From Aspidiotus rigidus (lineage: Eukaryota > Arthropoda > Insecta > Hemiptera > Diaspididae), in NCBI GenBank assembly GCA_035079385.1, contig JAVHKY010000074.1:682001-746000 (forward strand): a stretch of DNA of 64,000 bases, read 5' to 3'. A program made the position numbers and the translations under genes. Of the stretch, positions 42,760 to 55,231 are shown piece after piece. The notes beneath the pieces are model-generated. The model did not search any database. It was not told where the DNA came from and saw only the letters and a program-made list of their open reading frames with translations. The first letter of the stretch is position 1. Each line of letters starts with the position of its first letter.

Positions 42760-45700
42760 AAAAAAGACTCAGTAACCCTTGATTCGGAAATTTCCTCTCG
42801 TTTTCCCCCACGTTGAACGTTCGAGTGATATGTAATAAAATCCACTCCAAAACATCTTTTCCACTTGAACCAAAGCGTATGCTATAAAAAAATAGATGAT
42901 ATCCTATTTTTCGAATTAACTGGGGAGATACAATGCCGCCAAAACGGGCAATTGCAGTCTAAAAAAGAAAGAAAAATAGATTACGGTATGTAGACAAATT
43001 TTCACTAAGCGAGTCTTTGTTTTCAGCAACTCACTTGACTGGCAATAGAAATTTTTCAAAGGGAAGGACTCCACTGTGTAGTGGAAAAAAATCTCACTTT
43101 CTTCTTTTCAAAAGTGGCTAATATTCAACACAGTTTACACGTCACGAGATAAACTGAAGCTTCGGAAAGTCTGAACTATGAAGAGGACACTAGAAAATTG
43201 AATGAGAAGATGAAAACAATTTACATGCTATAAGATACAAATTATCGATTCTGAAGAAATGGTCACACGACCAAAATCACACAGTGCTACCGGAAGATGA
43301 ATAATTTTATTGATCGTTCGCTTTTAAAACTACATGAAAACCGCTTACAGGAATATTGTAATACTATAGTCGTAGCTTCTTTCTTTTTTTCTCTTCTTTT
43401 CGCTTTAGCGGTATAGTAATTAAATTAATACAACTTCATAAAAACGAGTTTGATCAACTTCAGCTATCATTAACAAGAGAAAAATAAAAAACAAGCACTT
43501 AAAACGAGCGAAACGAGAGAAAAAACACGTTTGAAATGAAGAATGTGTAAGAACGTGTAATATTTTAAAATCTGTGAAAATAAAACAAAATTCTTATATA
43601 CAAAATAAACGAAGGCACTGATAAGAACAAACGAAAATAATTCATTTCGAGGCTTCTACCTACGTCATCAAGAGTCGAAACCGAGGAAATTTTCTTCCTA
43701 AATTGATCAATCATGGAATGGAGCAAAACTACGAGCTAAATTATGACTTCCACGTATCGAAATTTAGCAGCCGATGGAATTTCATTGGAGAATTCGTTCC
43801 TTCCCATCATTCGTTTGTCTCTATTTCAGGTTCTCAAAAAAAAAAAAAATTCTTTGCTATATCAGAAAAATATTGAAACATGCATAACGTCTTTATGCTT
43901 TCGGCCGCGATAATGCAGTGTTTCAAATAAAAGAAATAGGATGATACTCCTGGGGAAGCCAAGGATACAGGCACTGGTGGCTAGCCTAGTGTCCAGTCTG
44001 ATATACTGGAGTAGGCTGAGGATACGTGTCCAAAATTTACTACATAGGCGAGAAACTGTATACTAAAGTAGGAATCAGTTAGGCTAGTCTTGTTGTGTAA
44101 CACTAGGAGGACTTCAAAACTTCGATGAAGATTTTCAAAATTTTTCGAAGCCTCCCTCCCCTTTTTAAGATACCTTAGGCGAGGGATCATTCGGCCTAGT
44201 ATTATTTCATAAGATGAGGAGGACTAAAACAAAAAACTATAATGAATATTTTTCCAAGTCCTATATTCTCCTTTTATACATAAAGCTTGGTGGTCGAAAT
44301 TTTTTCAAGTCCCTAAAGAAGGTCCGAGTAAAGTGTGACCCTAATTAGCGTCGTGCAAATTTCCGCTTGACCTCCAGCCTGAAAACATATCCGTAAAAAT
44401 CAGGGTCTTGAACACTTGAAAATGGATTCAAAAACGAACAGAAAAAAATATAGGAGGGTAAAAAAGTGGAAAGAGTGAGTAAAATATGGAAGACGATAGT
44501 CACTCTTAAAAGAAAGATTCGTCACAAAGAGACATAAACTTATTGAGGGACGCTGACTCATGAAGAGGAAAATTATACTTAGCGCAGGAATGTAGGAAAA
44601 TCAGGATCTTGCAGATCATACATATGTCCACCAAAATTTAAAAAATAGGAGAAATTCAAGAAGAAGAATAGAACCCTCGAAGGTGGGAGCCGCATCGAAT
44701 CAACTTCAACAATTTTATATTGGGACTTTTTTTGTTGAAAAAATTCTCCTTATAATTGTGGGTTGGATTACTGAGTGCGAGGGGGACGCGAAAATCTGGA
44801 AGTAAGTTTGCAATTTTTGACAACTGAAAATATGTGTGTTAGAAAAACGGGTTCATTGCCTATAAAAAACCTTAATCTAAAATTTTAAGTCGAGATCTCA
44901 CCTAAGAAGTAAAATCTATAGAGTAAACATTTAAATTTTTCTCCTTTGGCTTCAATACTGTCCAGGTGAGTCAACTCCTTAGCTTCAATCATACGTTTGC
45001 CCGCGGCTGGGGCTGCCTATTTTCGTACCCCTGTACCAAGGTCAACTTCAATTACAAGCCTCATTAGTGATTTACTAGGCAACAAAGTTGTAGTTGAAAC
45101 ATAACGCAGGCTTATTATGGGAGTTTGACAAGATTTCGATAGACTAATATATTGCAAAAAATATTGATTTTCATGAAAAATTTGTGAAAATGAAAGTTAT
45201 AGCCTTTGAAATTTCAGGAAGTCACAGCCCCTTAGCCCTCTTGGAAATCACCATTTGCCAGAGGGATGGTGGAAAATTTTCAAAAAAAGGGCCCCAAAAA
45301 ACATGCTCTCCGCTCTCTTCTGACTTAATGAATAACGAATAAAAAGAGTTTTCATCTTGAGACTATTTTTCAAAATATTTTTTTTCTTAGAGATAACTGG
45401 AAACCTTTTTTTCATAACTTGTAGATATAGTCTCTTGATCCAGTACAATTCTCATATATTCTCCCGTAAAAGGATGATAGCGTATTACTTCGTGAGTTTT
45501 TTTTTTAACTGCACTTATCAATGTTTTGAAACTTTCTTACAAGAATTTAGTACTCGTAGATTAAAACTATTCACAAGCTAACTATGGAATTTATTGCTAA
45601 AGATGAAATACTTGAGATTATTTCCTAATTAATGCCGGGCAGTAGTTATCGACCTGGTACAGACTACGGCTTGAAGTGTAAGCTTTTTCAGCATTCATTC

Positions 45701-46526
45701 AATGTCGTGGTCAGTTTTGAAATGCTCTACACACGTTTTTTTTGTGCGTTCAACTTTGCAAATTTCTATTTTTGGTATGTGGTTGACTTTCAAAAGGTAT
45801 GTACAAGAATAAAAGCGATACTCGCAAAGTGCAGAACATGCATATTATACAATATTACATTTTATAGGAAGACACGTAATTCAGTTCAAAAATGACCATC
45901 CTCTAGATAGACAAAAATTATTTGGCGTCTGAAGTATTTCTGATCAAGGACATTGTTGGACCCCGGCAAGAAACCGAAAGTCATCATGAAAGAGCCGAGA
46001 ACTTTTGAGGCTAACATTATGGGAACAAGGTCGCGAAGTACAGGTACAGTGCAAGTGGAATCTGGAAAAGGTGGACTGCATGTTTAGTTTCGAATAGGTT
46101 GTCGCCAACCGAAGCTGTTGTATAGCTGTTGTATGAAAATTTCTCAGGAAAAGGACTTAACCCATATATGGCTCACCTGGCTGCATTATAGTGAAAACTC
46201 TATTTACCCCTTCTGAATCGTATTGTAGTTTCTGAGGTAGTATCACTTGTTTTTTTTTTGGTCTTGGAAATCTTGATTCCGAAAACGTTCTCCCATTAGC
46301 TGTCTTCATCTGTGCATCCTATGATCTGCGTTAGAATCCCTTTTGAATTATTTCGATGCGAGTTGAACACCCTGTTCACCAACCAAATATTTCTAGTTGA
46401 GAAATGGTCTGGGATTCCTTTTATTTCCAAAGTCAGCATTTGAGTTCAAAATTGTGATAAGTTCTCTGATTTTTCAATGTCTTCTTGGTATCGCGACATA
46501 GGGGGGCACTTCATGAGCCAATCTCA
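41996..46526. other. Mostly unique DNA, no gene recognised
   Basis: Contains a GA microsatellite (42727-42758), poly-A runs, and a short-period repeat near 44250-44320. 45632-45895 is open on the plus strand without motifs. The minus strand of 45890-46080 has a coding-like run (see the 46.5 kb finding). Confidence 0.45.
42727..42758. repeat. (GA)n microsatellite
   Basis: About sixteen uninterrupted GA units. Confidence 0.95.
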
Positions 46527-46721
46527 CTATATCGTCTTTCTATACTCTTTGAAAATCGGTTTGTCAAAGTAAATGCCAAGAAATTGGTCGCACTTACTCG
46601 ACGTTATCTCATTAATTTCTCGACTCAGTGCCATCATGTCAGTTTCAAAATGTTCATCGGCCCTTTCAAATCGCTCGTGGGTTTCTTGACGTTTCCAATA
46701 GTCTCCTTGATCAAAATTACT
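46527..46721 (-). pseudogene. Unidentified coding-like segment
   Basis: An open run of about 64 codons, without ATG, ending in TAG at 46527-46529. It reads FDQGDYWKRQETHERFERAD, then EHFETDMMALSREINEITSS, a charged, helix-rich, possibly coiled-coil sequence that does not look random. Further minus-strand segments down to about 45890 look similar in other frames (for example VRLAHEVPPYVAIPRRH and MLASKVLGSFMMTFGFLPG). I do not recognise the family; a decayed mobile-element or gene relic is most likely. Confidence 0.25.
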
Positions 46722-49700
46722 TCAGACGGTGCAACATTTATCTTCTGGCCTTATTGTTCTGCCGCTGATAATGCTTCAAAATATTATTAGCAATCGCGTT
46801 GGAGTCCTAAATCTTGAACCCGCTGAAAGATCATCTCGACAACGAGCCCGAGAAACAATGAACAAACATCGAACATTTCATTCAATCATTAAGAGGTTGG
46901 ATGATGACCGCAGCGAGCAGATAAATTTGATAAACTCGATTTCCAAATGATTATCCAGCACGAACAGAAAATATGTTCTTCCATTAGCGCTCATTCCTTT
47001 GATGTGACGTAATTAGCTCGCACATGAGTCTAGTAAGCAATTACAATTTTTTTAAATGAATATTTTAGTTTTATTTCTTTAGCTGGTTAAGGTATTTTAC
47101 CTAATTACAAATATTGTCGCGGGTAGCCAGGGTCCCTTTCTTCTTGCCCAAGCTCTATGACCATATTGTGTAGGTACTCGGGTGCCTCATTCTCATTGTA
47201 ATGGTGCTTGCCTCATATTGGTCTTATGACAGGGGAATTGAATATGCAGTAACGGAATATCTATTCCCATGTCACAAGACCAATATATAAAGCAAGCACC
47301 ATTACAATAAGAATCAGGCGGACGAGTATGAAATATGATAGAGGGGAAGAAGCCTGTACGACATATTTAATATGAACTACTAGGGTAGAAATATGTTGAG
47401 GTGCAACCAATCAATACACACAGTACTCAATCCAGCTTCATAAGTCCAGATGCCTAATGGTCGAAGAATATTTTTGATGTCCGTTGGAGGTGAACTCTTT
47501 CTTGAAAGTGCACAGCGAAGTCAATATCAATTCTTGAGAGCGAACCTCTCTATGGTAATGGTTAAAATAGGATCTTATACCATGTAGTAACATTAATGTA
47601 GACCGCCAATACTGTAGAGGACGCTTGTCAGTTGTCCTAACGTTGGCGGTCAAAAAAGAAACCGGTAGAGTCCTTTAGGGATATTTTGGCGATCAACGGC
47701 CAAAAAGATGATATGAACCAAGCCCAGTAATGTACTTAACGTTGTGTCAACGTTCAAGACCTAACCGGCTTACTTCGCCGACGTACTCCTCATCACTATC
47801 GGCAGTCCATGTTACTATAAGGTCTAAGGGTTGGGCCCAACGTTATTTCACTTGAGGAAGCCTAGCGTATGTAGAATTCTACCGACTTTGAACATTTCTG
47901 AAGGGTTTTGGAAGCAATTTTTTGGTGGCCTTACTCTGAAAAGTCGCGAGTTTTAGCATCGTCAGAAAGGATCTGTTCAAGTCCAGACTTGGACTTGTGA
48001 TTGACCGGGACACATATTTGGTGGTCAATAAAGAACAGCGTGTACTATCTTCATTTACTCATCGGTGTTTCATGCGGAGGGGGAATATTGATGAGATGTG
48101 AGATACTGCTCCTTCCCCTGAATCCGATGTAAGTAAAAGAATTCGCAATTTTGCTACAACCTACTACATTTACACCAATAAATCTCTCAACACAACAAAT
48201 TCCTTCATAAGAGTAAGGAAAAAGAAAATGAAAAGTCGTACCTTATCAAGTTTTACACGTTTGTGAACGTAGGCTCGTGCCTTTGCCTCTCTGTATTAGG
48301 GATGATCCACGCATAAACAAAAGAACGAATTTCATAATATTTACGCAGGGAAAATTATAATATTATTAGTGTCGTGCAAGACGTTGCGCACCCCTATTAT
48401 AACTTAGTTTATATGCGCTATCCTTTCTCTCTTCTTTTAATTATCCAAAAATTTCTACCATCAACCCTCATGAACATCAGCGCACCTGAGAATTCTTTCG
48501 AATTAATATAGCGCTCGACTGTTTATTCTAATCATTCCTACCTAACAAATTAAATAAATATATTATATTCCAGCGAAAATGTAAATTTTAGAACCCGCTG
48601 CGATTGTTCGTCGGGACCCTAGGTAATCGAAATACAGTAAAATTTCACGTCGAAGGTATACGACTGTAGAGAATCAATGCGAACAATTTCAATGATAAGT
48701 TATCATATCCGTATGAAGCGCGACTATGTAGTAAAATATGGGTACCTTATTACTAAAAACTGATAATAATTTCACATGTATGAGTATGCAGCGTATTAAT
48801 TTATTGTATCGTTTCATATATACACACTGTCTTACGAAATCCAGAAATAGAAAATATAGAAGTCGCCAATTAAAATCATTCACAGACTGCGTAAATCAAG
48901 ATGTTATCCTTTATTCTCCTTTTTTTTCTCTCTTTGATAAAAATCGAGTCAAGATGAATTCAAATCTATTTTGTTTCTTTTCAGAATTGTATTAATGTAG
49001 CAAGGGAAGATACGTATGAACGCAAGCCCGAGCGGTTTTCACTGCACAAATAGATAAGATCGCCTAGGACAACTGTCTACATTCGTAATTTTTATTGGAA
49101 ACCGTTTCCTGAAGAAGGAAGAATCAGCCCGTTGTCGTGTATACACGGTCTTCGTCTCATCTGCTCATCGTCTCACAATATTCGTTATAATTTTTGTATT
49201 TCTAATTAAAACGATCGCGGTTACGTCGTTTTGTTAGAAAAAAAAAATAATAATATTTTCTAGGTCGGACACCCGAAATCTATTGGCGTATGATTGACGT
49301 GCAAGGAATACAGGAGTAGGAAAGGGCGGGCTAGCCTCGAAAATGTAAAGAATTTCTTTAAAAGATTTTATCGACCATCATCCTATGGAGAATTAAGCGT
49401 ATAATAAGGTTGTGAACTCCGCAAGAGAGTAGTCGGGTTGCTGGTATTTTAAAAGGTATACCGGCAGTTTATTTTTACATTTGAAGAAAAATTTAGGTAG
49501 CTAGAGATACTATAAAGGCACGTGCCTGGTTAACGTTCTTTATGTAAACTACGTATTTTAACTAATAAGTATACCATTGTGGCATCTGCGGCGAGAATAT
49601 TTCTAGATAATAAACATATTTCGATGTAGTAAAAAATTGACCAAAATTGCAGTAAGAAGTTTTCTACAGAAATCAACGCGATTTAGTCCGGTCTGCGCAC

Positions 49701-49783
49701 TTTGTGAGAATCTCACTTTGCGATGTACAGTTTCTAGTACTGATGCGCCTAAGAAGAGACTATACTAAGCTAAAATTGCTCAT
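46722..49783. other. Unique DNA with one long hairpin, no gene recognised
   Basis: Apart from the hairpin at 47175-47328, no feature is supported. 48160-49650 is unique AT-rich sequence. Confidence 0.5.
47175..47328. mobile_element. Long hairpin, probable foldback MITE
   Basis: Arms 47175-47238 and 47263-47328 are inverted copies (CATTGTAATGGTGCTTGC, ATATTGGTCTT and related words) around a 24-bp loop. Weaker pairing continues outward to about 47140 and 47362. No coding. Confidence 0.8.
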
Positions 49784-50230
49784 CGTCGTTGGATCGGGAA
49801 AAACCTCCTATGTGGCAAAAATAAAATTTTACAGGAGAAGCAAAAAACTGATTAATTTGTGAAAAGAAGGCCAAAATACTTTGGAAACGTCTCATTAAAT
49901 GTTGAAAAGCTTCTTTGATAAAGTAGTAACAGAAAATTTTCAAAATTCTCTAAAATACGGCGGTATTGGGCGATAAATGCACATAGGAGCAATTCCTGGC
50001 CCTAAATATTGCACAATCATAAGAGGTTTGCTCTTCACATAGGAGGTATTTGAGACCAAATTTTCTGGATGGTGCACATAGGAGGTATTCAAAACCGCTC
50101 CTAACGGCGTAATTTTGAACTTAGCACATAGGGGATTTTTCCAGTCGATGCGCTTTGAAATTCCGCGTCTAACCATATAAAAGGGCATTTCTCAAAAAAT
50201 GGCACATAGGTTTTTTCCGATCCAACGACG
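49784..50230. mobile_element. MITE, 447 bp, TSD TCAT
   Basis: Begins CGTCGTTGGATCGGGAAAAA and ends with the reverse complement of CGTCGTTGGATCGGAAAAAA. TCAT flanks both ends (49780-49783 and 50231-50234). Inside, GCACATAGG is repeated five or six times at irregular 40-80 bp spacing (49979, 50036, 50083, 50125, 50203), two of them extended to GGAGGTATT. No coding. Superfamily not assigned. Confidence 0.82.
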
Positions 50231-50499
50231 TCATGTATGTACAGCAACATCTCCAAGGTCAGAATTGTAGACATGTTTTATGTCTTTTATGAACCTATCC
50301 CCAATTTCTGAATTTGTGTCCGCATGGTCTTACAAGCGTGTGCGTTTTAGCTTGAACACACTCAGTAGGTGTTAGTAGAGGAGAAGAAGTTGTAGACTGC
50401 ATGCTAGGTCTAGTTTTAGCCTAGTATACGTACTGTTTGCCAGGATTGGAAATTCGAAAACGGCCTCGCAGATTTACAATTGGCAGAGGGTGAAAAAAT

Positions 50500-51620
50500 T
50501 AGATGCCGTCCCGAGAATTTTCCCAAGTCCCCCTCCTGTCATATATAGCTCAACAAAGGAAATTTTTTTAAAGTTCCTAGCTCGATAGTCGAAATTTTTC
50601 CTATCATATATATCTCGAGAGTCAATATTTTAATAGGGAACCTGTTTTATGGGGGGGGGGGATGTTGTGCGTCGTTCGCCATGCGCCGTCCAACAAAAAA
50701 GTTGAAAAGATCGACTCCTATCGTATGTAGCTTGGGGGATGAAAATTGTTTAAGTCCCCCTTCTATCATATATAGCTCGAGAGTCGACATTTTTCTCTGG
50801 TCCCCTCATATCATTGTCTGCCGTGAGCCATCCGGTGAAAAACTTGGAAAACATTTGACTCCTATTGTATATAGCTTGGAGGATGCAATTTTTCTAAACC
50901 TAAAAAGATTTCGAATCCTATTGTATATGGCTTGGAGGATGAAATTTTTTAAAGTCCCCCTTCTATCATAGGATGAAAATTTCTCAACACGGAACCAGTT
51001 TAATGTTTTTAACAGGGAACCTGTTTTATGGGGGGCTTTTTGAGAAATTTGCCGTGCGCCGTCCAGCGAAAAACTTGGAAAAATTTCGACTTTAGGGGGA
51101 CTTAGAAACATTTCGACTCCCGAGCTATATATGATATGAAAGGGACTTGGAAAAATTACAACTCTCGAGCTATCATATATAGCTGGAGATTCGAGAAAAA
51201 TTTAGACTCTCAAACTATATTACACTAGGCTTACAGTAGGTCTAGGCCTTCTTTATACTAGCTTTATCTAGGTCTAGGCTTCCTTGAATTTTGAATACCA
51301 AATCCTATTTGACTCATAAAACAGGTTCCCTGCGTTCCTCGTTCAACTTCGTTAAGGAAGCCGTCGTTTTTTTTGAGAAATTTGCCGTGCGCCGTTCGCC
51401 TTCCGGCAAAAACTTGGAAAAATTTCGACTCCTATTGTATTATAGTTTGGAGGATGAAATTTTTCGAGTCCCTCTTCCATCATAATATAGCTTGAAAGTC
51501 AAAATATTTCCAAGTCCCCCCCTCTGTCATATGTAGCTCGAGAGACAAAATTCAAGTCCCCCTCCTATCATATATAGCTCAAGGGTCAAAGTTTTTCTAA
51601 ATGTCCCCCTCCCCGTGACG
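50500..51620. repeat. Block of short-period repeats with GGGAACCTGTTTTATGG motifs
   Basis: Many loose copies of AAGTCCCCCTCCTATCATA followed by TATAGCTCGAGAGTC and AAATTTTTC. GGGAACCTGTTTTATGG occurs directly at 50636 and 51015 and inverted at 51315-51330, so 51015-51330 could be a 316-bp element with inverted ends. TTTGCCGTGCGCCGT also recurs (about 51050 and 51383). Confidence 0.65.
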
Positions 51621-53860
51621 TCATCTACCTCACTCGCACTCGCGGACAAAAATTTCCTGAAAGTACCCCCCAACAAAAGGGATAGTGGGTTCCCCGCTAA
51701 AAAAAGGATATTGATAACGCTTTCCCACTAGAACGGTGTACTAGATCAGATTGGCCGAAGGAAAAGAGGAAGAAAATTGGTCGAACGAAGAACGCCTTCC
51801 CGCTGATATCTAGACTAGTATGGTACACTAACTTCATTATTATAGTCATCCGGCCCAGACCTACGAATACAAATCCAAAAATCAGGTAGGGGTTAAAGAA
51901 TTGATATAAAATCAATCAAAATGAAACGCAGCTTGAAGACGCATGAACATGTCGAAAACTTTTAACCTCCTCTTTCACTCATCGATATTTCCTTAAAAAC
52001 TTTAATATTTCCTCATCAGTGTAGGTAGACAATATTTTGATCGTCAGTATGAGGTATCTTGTATCTGCATCTCAGATCTATGTTATGAGTCAAATCGTCG
52101 TTTAGAGAGAGGCTTTTTCATTTTCAATGATTAATGATCGATATAAAGACTCAATATACAATGTACTCGCAAATTATTGCAGCAAAGCAGAGCATTCGTA
52201 ATGAGAATTGAAAAATAACCGATAGACTAAACGAGCGAAGAGTCAGAATTTAATTCTCTTTTGAGGGTCGATGTCGTAAATTACGTTTTAACGGATTATA
52301 ATTGACGCCCGATAAACTGGAGGGCATTTATTAGACACGTGCATGTGTGTACACGAGCACGTACTAAAAGGGACGCATTAAATTAATCGCGATAAAAATC
52401 ATCTGTTTTGAGGTATTATTTAGAGACCTACTATATAACATAAGCATCAATCGGTTTGTGGTAATTTGCGGATATTATTTAACACCGACTCTACACTGTG
52501 TAAATATACGTAATACACCGGAATGGCGCAATGTAGTTCCCCAACGTCTGTTCGACTGATTTATTACGTTCTCCGATTCGTGTACCATATATCACATCTA
52601 AGTTAAATGCAGCGTAGTTATTTAAAAATAAATTTTTAGTCGCATTTCCCGATCATTATTTCGTCGGGGTTATTATTTGGTATTGTGGTAGATATATATG
52701 TATTTGAGTACGAAAAGGTCGTCTACGAAGAATCTATTTAAAGTGTATGAGGATAGATGTCAAGGCGAGGGCTGACCCTATCGTTTAAATTCTACCATTC
52801 GGAAACAAAATCCTTATAAGACATGGTTTCGACAAAAATTTCGAAAATATCCCAGCCTAACTTCTATTTCAGCGAGTTGTATGCCTTGGAAAGTTAGGGT
52901 AAGATATAACGGAATGTTGACATAGCATGTTCTTTATTCGGTCAAGAATTTTGGCGATCTAATGAAGAAACCCATAGCCCTCAAAATTCAGAACCTCAAT
53001 CATTTACTGGTCTATAATGAGCAAACATTGTGCTGTCCAATAATGAAAATTTCTCTCGCTTTCGAGTCTAATCTGCTTCTTTCAACGTTGCTCGACCCCC
53101 CCCCCCTTCTACTCAGAAGAGTTTGTTATAGTTTCCTTTAAATTTCTTCTTCAGCAAAATGTCAAAATAGATACAGCGTATCAAACATAAAACATTAATC
53201 CACGTTCGAGTTCTCGTTTCACATATACAAGAGATCTATCATCACCCTCATCGAAACATCGAAATTTGCTTTCCACCCCTCCCCCATCAGCATACCACTA
53301 CAGAATTTGTGAGTCTTAGATTATGATACACGAATATCGACAGCCTTTCTCTCATCAGTCTGATCCGACCTGCACCCAAAATTTCGAGCTGATATTTGAG
53401 ATCGTGTTTATTTTCGTTTCTCTAGGCCTTCAACTAGCGAAATACCTGATTATAACTGCCCTGCAAAGTCTACCACGGCAAAACTTCTGGATTAGGAAAC
53501 GAACACAAGTGAGTAGTTTTCTTAATATGTGACGTTGTTTCGACCTCAACTTACAACCTTGAAAAATTAGGCTCTTGGGAAATTTCAGCTGAGTTTCGGC
53601 TTAATTCAACCGACTTCCGGCTCAATGTTATGAAGGAATGCAAGCCCGGATTTAACGATCAGAGGAATTGGGGCTTTGTCATTACTGTGGTAGATACCTA
53701 TTCTCCAGTTTGTATTCATATTTACTGGACAACTGCACTACTGGCTTCTACGGCTGAATAGCTGAACTGAACCCGAATCAGTCTTTCTTATCTTTGTTAC
53801 TTTGTATTTTGCAAAAAATTGGAAAAGCTGACAAAATACTAAAAAAATTGGCTTGTTTTG
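51621..53860. other. Unique DNA, no gene recognised
   Basis: No supported coding or repeat apart from a C run at 53096-53106. Confidence 0.5.
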
Positions 53861-54910
53861 GCTTTTGGTATAGAAAGATTTGAATACAGCTGCCTTTGTG
53901 ATGGAAAGCCAATCGTCAATGGCTTAAGATAAGCTATTGGCTGAGACTTCACAGTACCATTGGCTTTAAGCTTTGGCTCAGGCTTTTTTGGTTTTTATTA
54001 GCTGCTTAGTCAGTCCGTTCAGCTGCTTAATGAGAAATTCAGAATTTGTTCAATTAGCTTTCTTTTTTTTTTATGAACTGCTTAACCAGTGTTTACAGCT
54101 GCTTCATGAGAAATTCATGGGCCTAACACATCGTGATTTGCGATCATTGGAGGTCATAGCCAAAAGCCAAAGCAGCCGGCAGCGTAAAGTCACGAAAATG
54201 GCTATTTACAGTACATGTGGCGTAGGTGAGTCTTTTCATAACGAGTACATACGTTTGCGGAACGAGCGAAGCGAGTGAAGCAATGTATGTACGAGTTATA
54301 AAGACTCACCTACAACACTTGTACTGTACAAGGCTTTAAAACACAAATACTTTGAAGACAAATTTGTACATCCGAAGTATCCGTTTTCGTGCGGCATGTT
54401 CACGTCATAGTTTTTTCGCAACGGTTTTCCGTGTATAAAAGACCATCGGTGACGTTATTTCGTTTTTTTCACACGCTTCGCGCTAACGCTGAAAATCGTT
54501 ACCTACGTCACTGAAAATCGCTTCGCAAAAACGTACTTACGATGCATGCGTGTTTTAAAAAATATTTAAAAAACGACAAACTGAAAACTCACCACAAATA
54601 ACACCACCACCACATTGAAGAAAAAATATTTAAAAATTAAAAAAAATAGTGAAACTGTTGAAAAGCTTTTCGTCATTGTTAAGTAGCCATTGGGATTTTC
54701 TATTAGATTAGCTAGGTATATTGGCTTAATGAGATTGAAACGGCTGGCTAATGGGTTAGCTTAATAGCTTGTAAAATCATTTCTACAGCTGCTGCTTAAG
54801 CCATTATTGGCTTTTACTTGCTCTCCATCATTGTGCCTTTCAGCTTTGCTGTTATCAGAGAAAATTCAGTTCAATTCGGCTTTTGGCATTTAGCTAGATG
54901 CAATATTCTA
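53861..54910. repeat. GGCTTA/AGCTGCTTAA word-rich block with central hairpin
   Basis: 53880-54180 and 54660-54900 are rich in TTGGCTT, GGCTTAA and AGCTGCTT words, including AGCTGCTTAATGAGAAATTC and AGCTGCTTCATGAGAAATTC 84 bp apart. Between them is a hairpin-bearing, CG-richer segment (54200-54560). Confidence 0.5.
54207..54328. repeat. Long hairpin (about 50-bp arms)
   Basis: 54207-54258 (TACAGTACATG, GTAGGTGAGTC, ACGAGTACATACG) pairs with 54280-54328 (CAATGTATGTACGAGTTATA, AGACTCACCTAC, GTACTGTA). The loop contains GCGAAGCGAG-type repeats. Confidence 0.85.
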
Positions 54911-55231
54911 CCACCATGTTCCTCCGTCATATAACTACTCCCATGCAGATAATTTGATAGTCTATCATCTTTTTTCATGTGTTACCCACTAGAGATGGAA
55001 CCAACGTACTTTCTATCATAACGTACCCTCAATCATACCCTCCACCCTCTAGTTCCACCTACTTCTTCCCATTACTTTAAATTTCTAAGTTTATTAATTG
55101 TAATTCCGAGGTATATTTTGTAATTATCCGAGCTGATGACCTTTACGAACAGTCGCATTGTTCGTTAATGATAAAAAAAACACGTTATACTTATTTTATG
55201 CAGGTTATTTTCGATGAGTGACAAAAAGTTT

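Noticed and set aside
53973..54278. 101-codon open frame
   Set aside because: Runs through a repetitive word field and into one arm of a hairpin; no protein motif.
55130..55195. Possible hammerhead/PLE end (CTGATGAC, hairpin, A run)
   Set aside because: No GAAA box after the stem and no PLE nearby; may be a SINE or non-LTR 3' tail but evidence is too thin.
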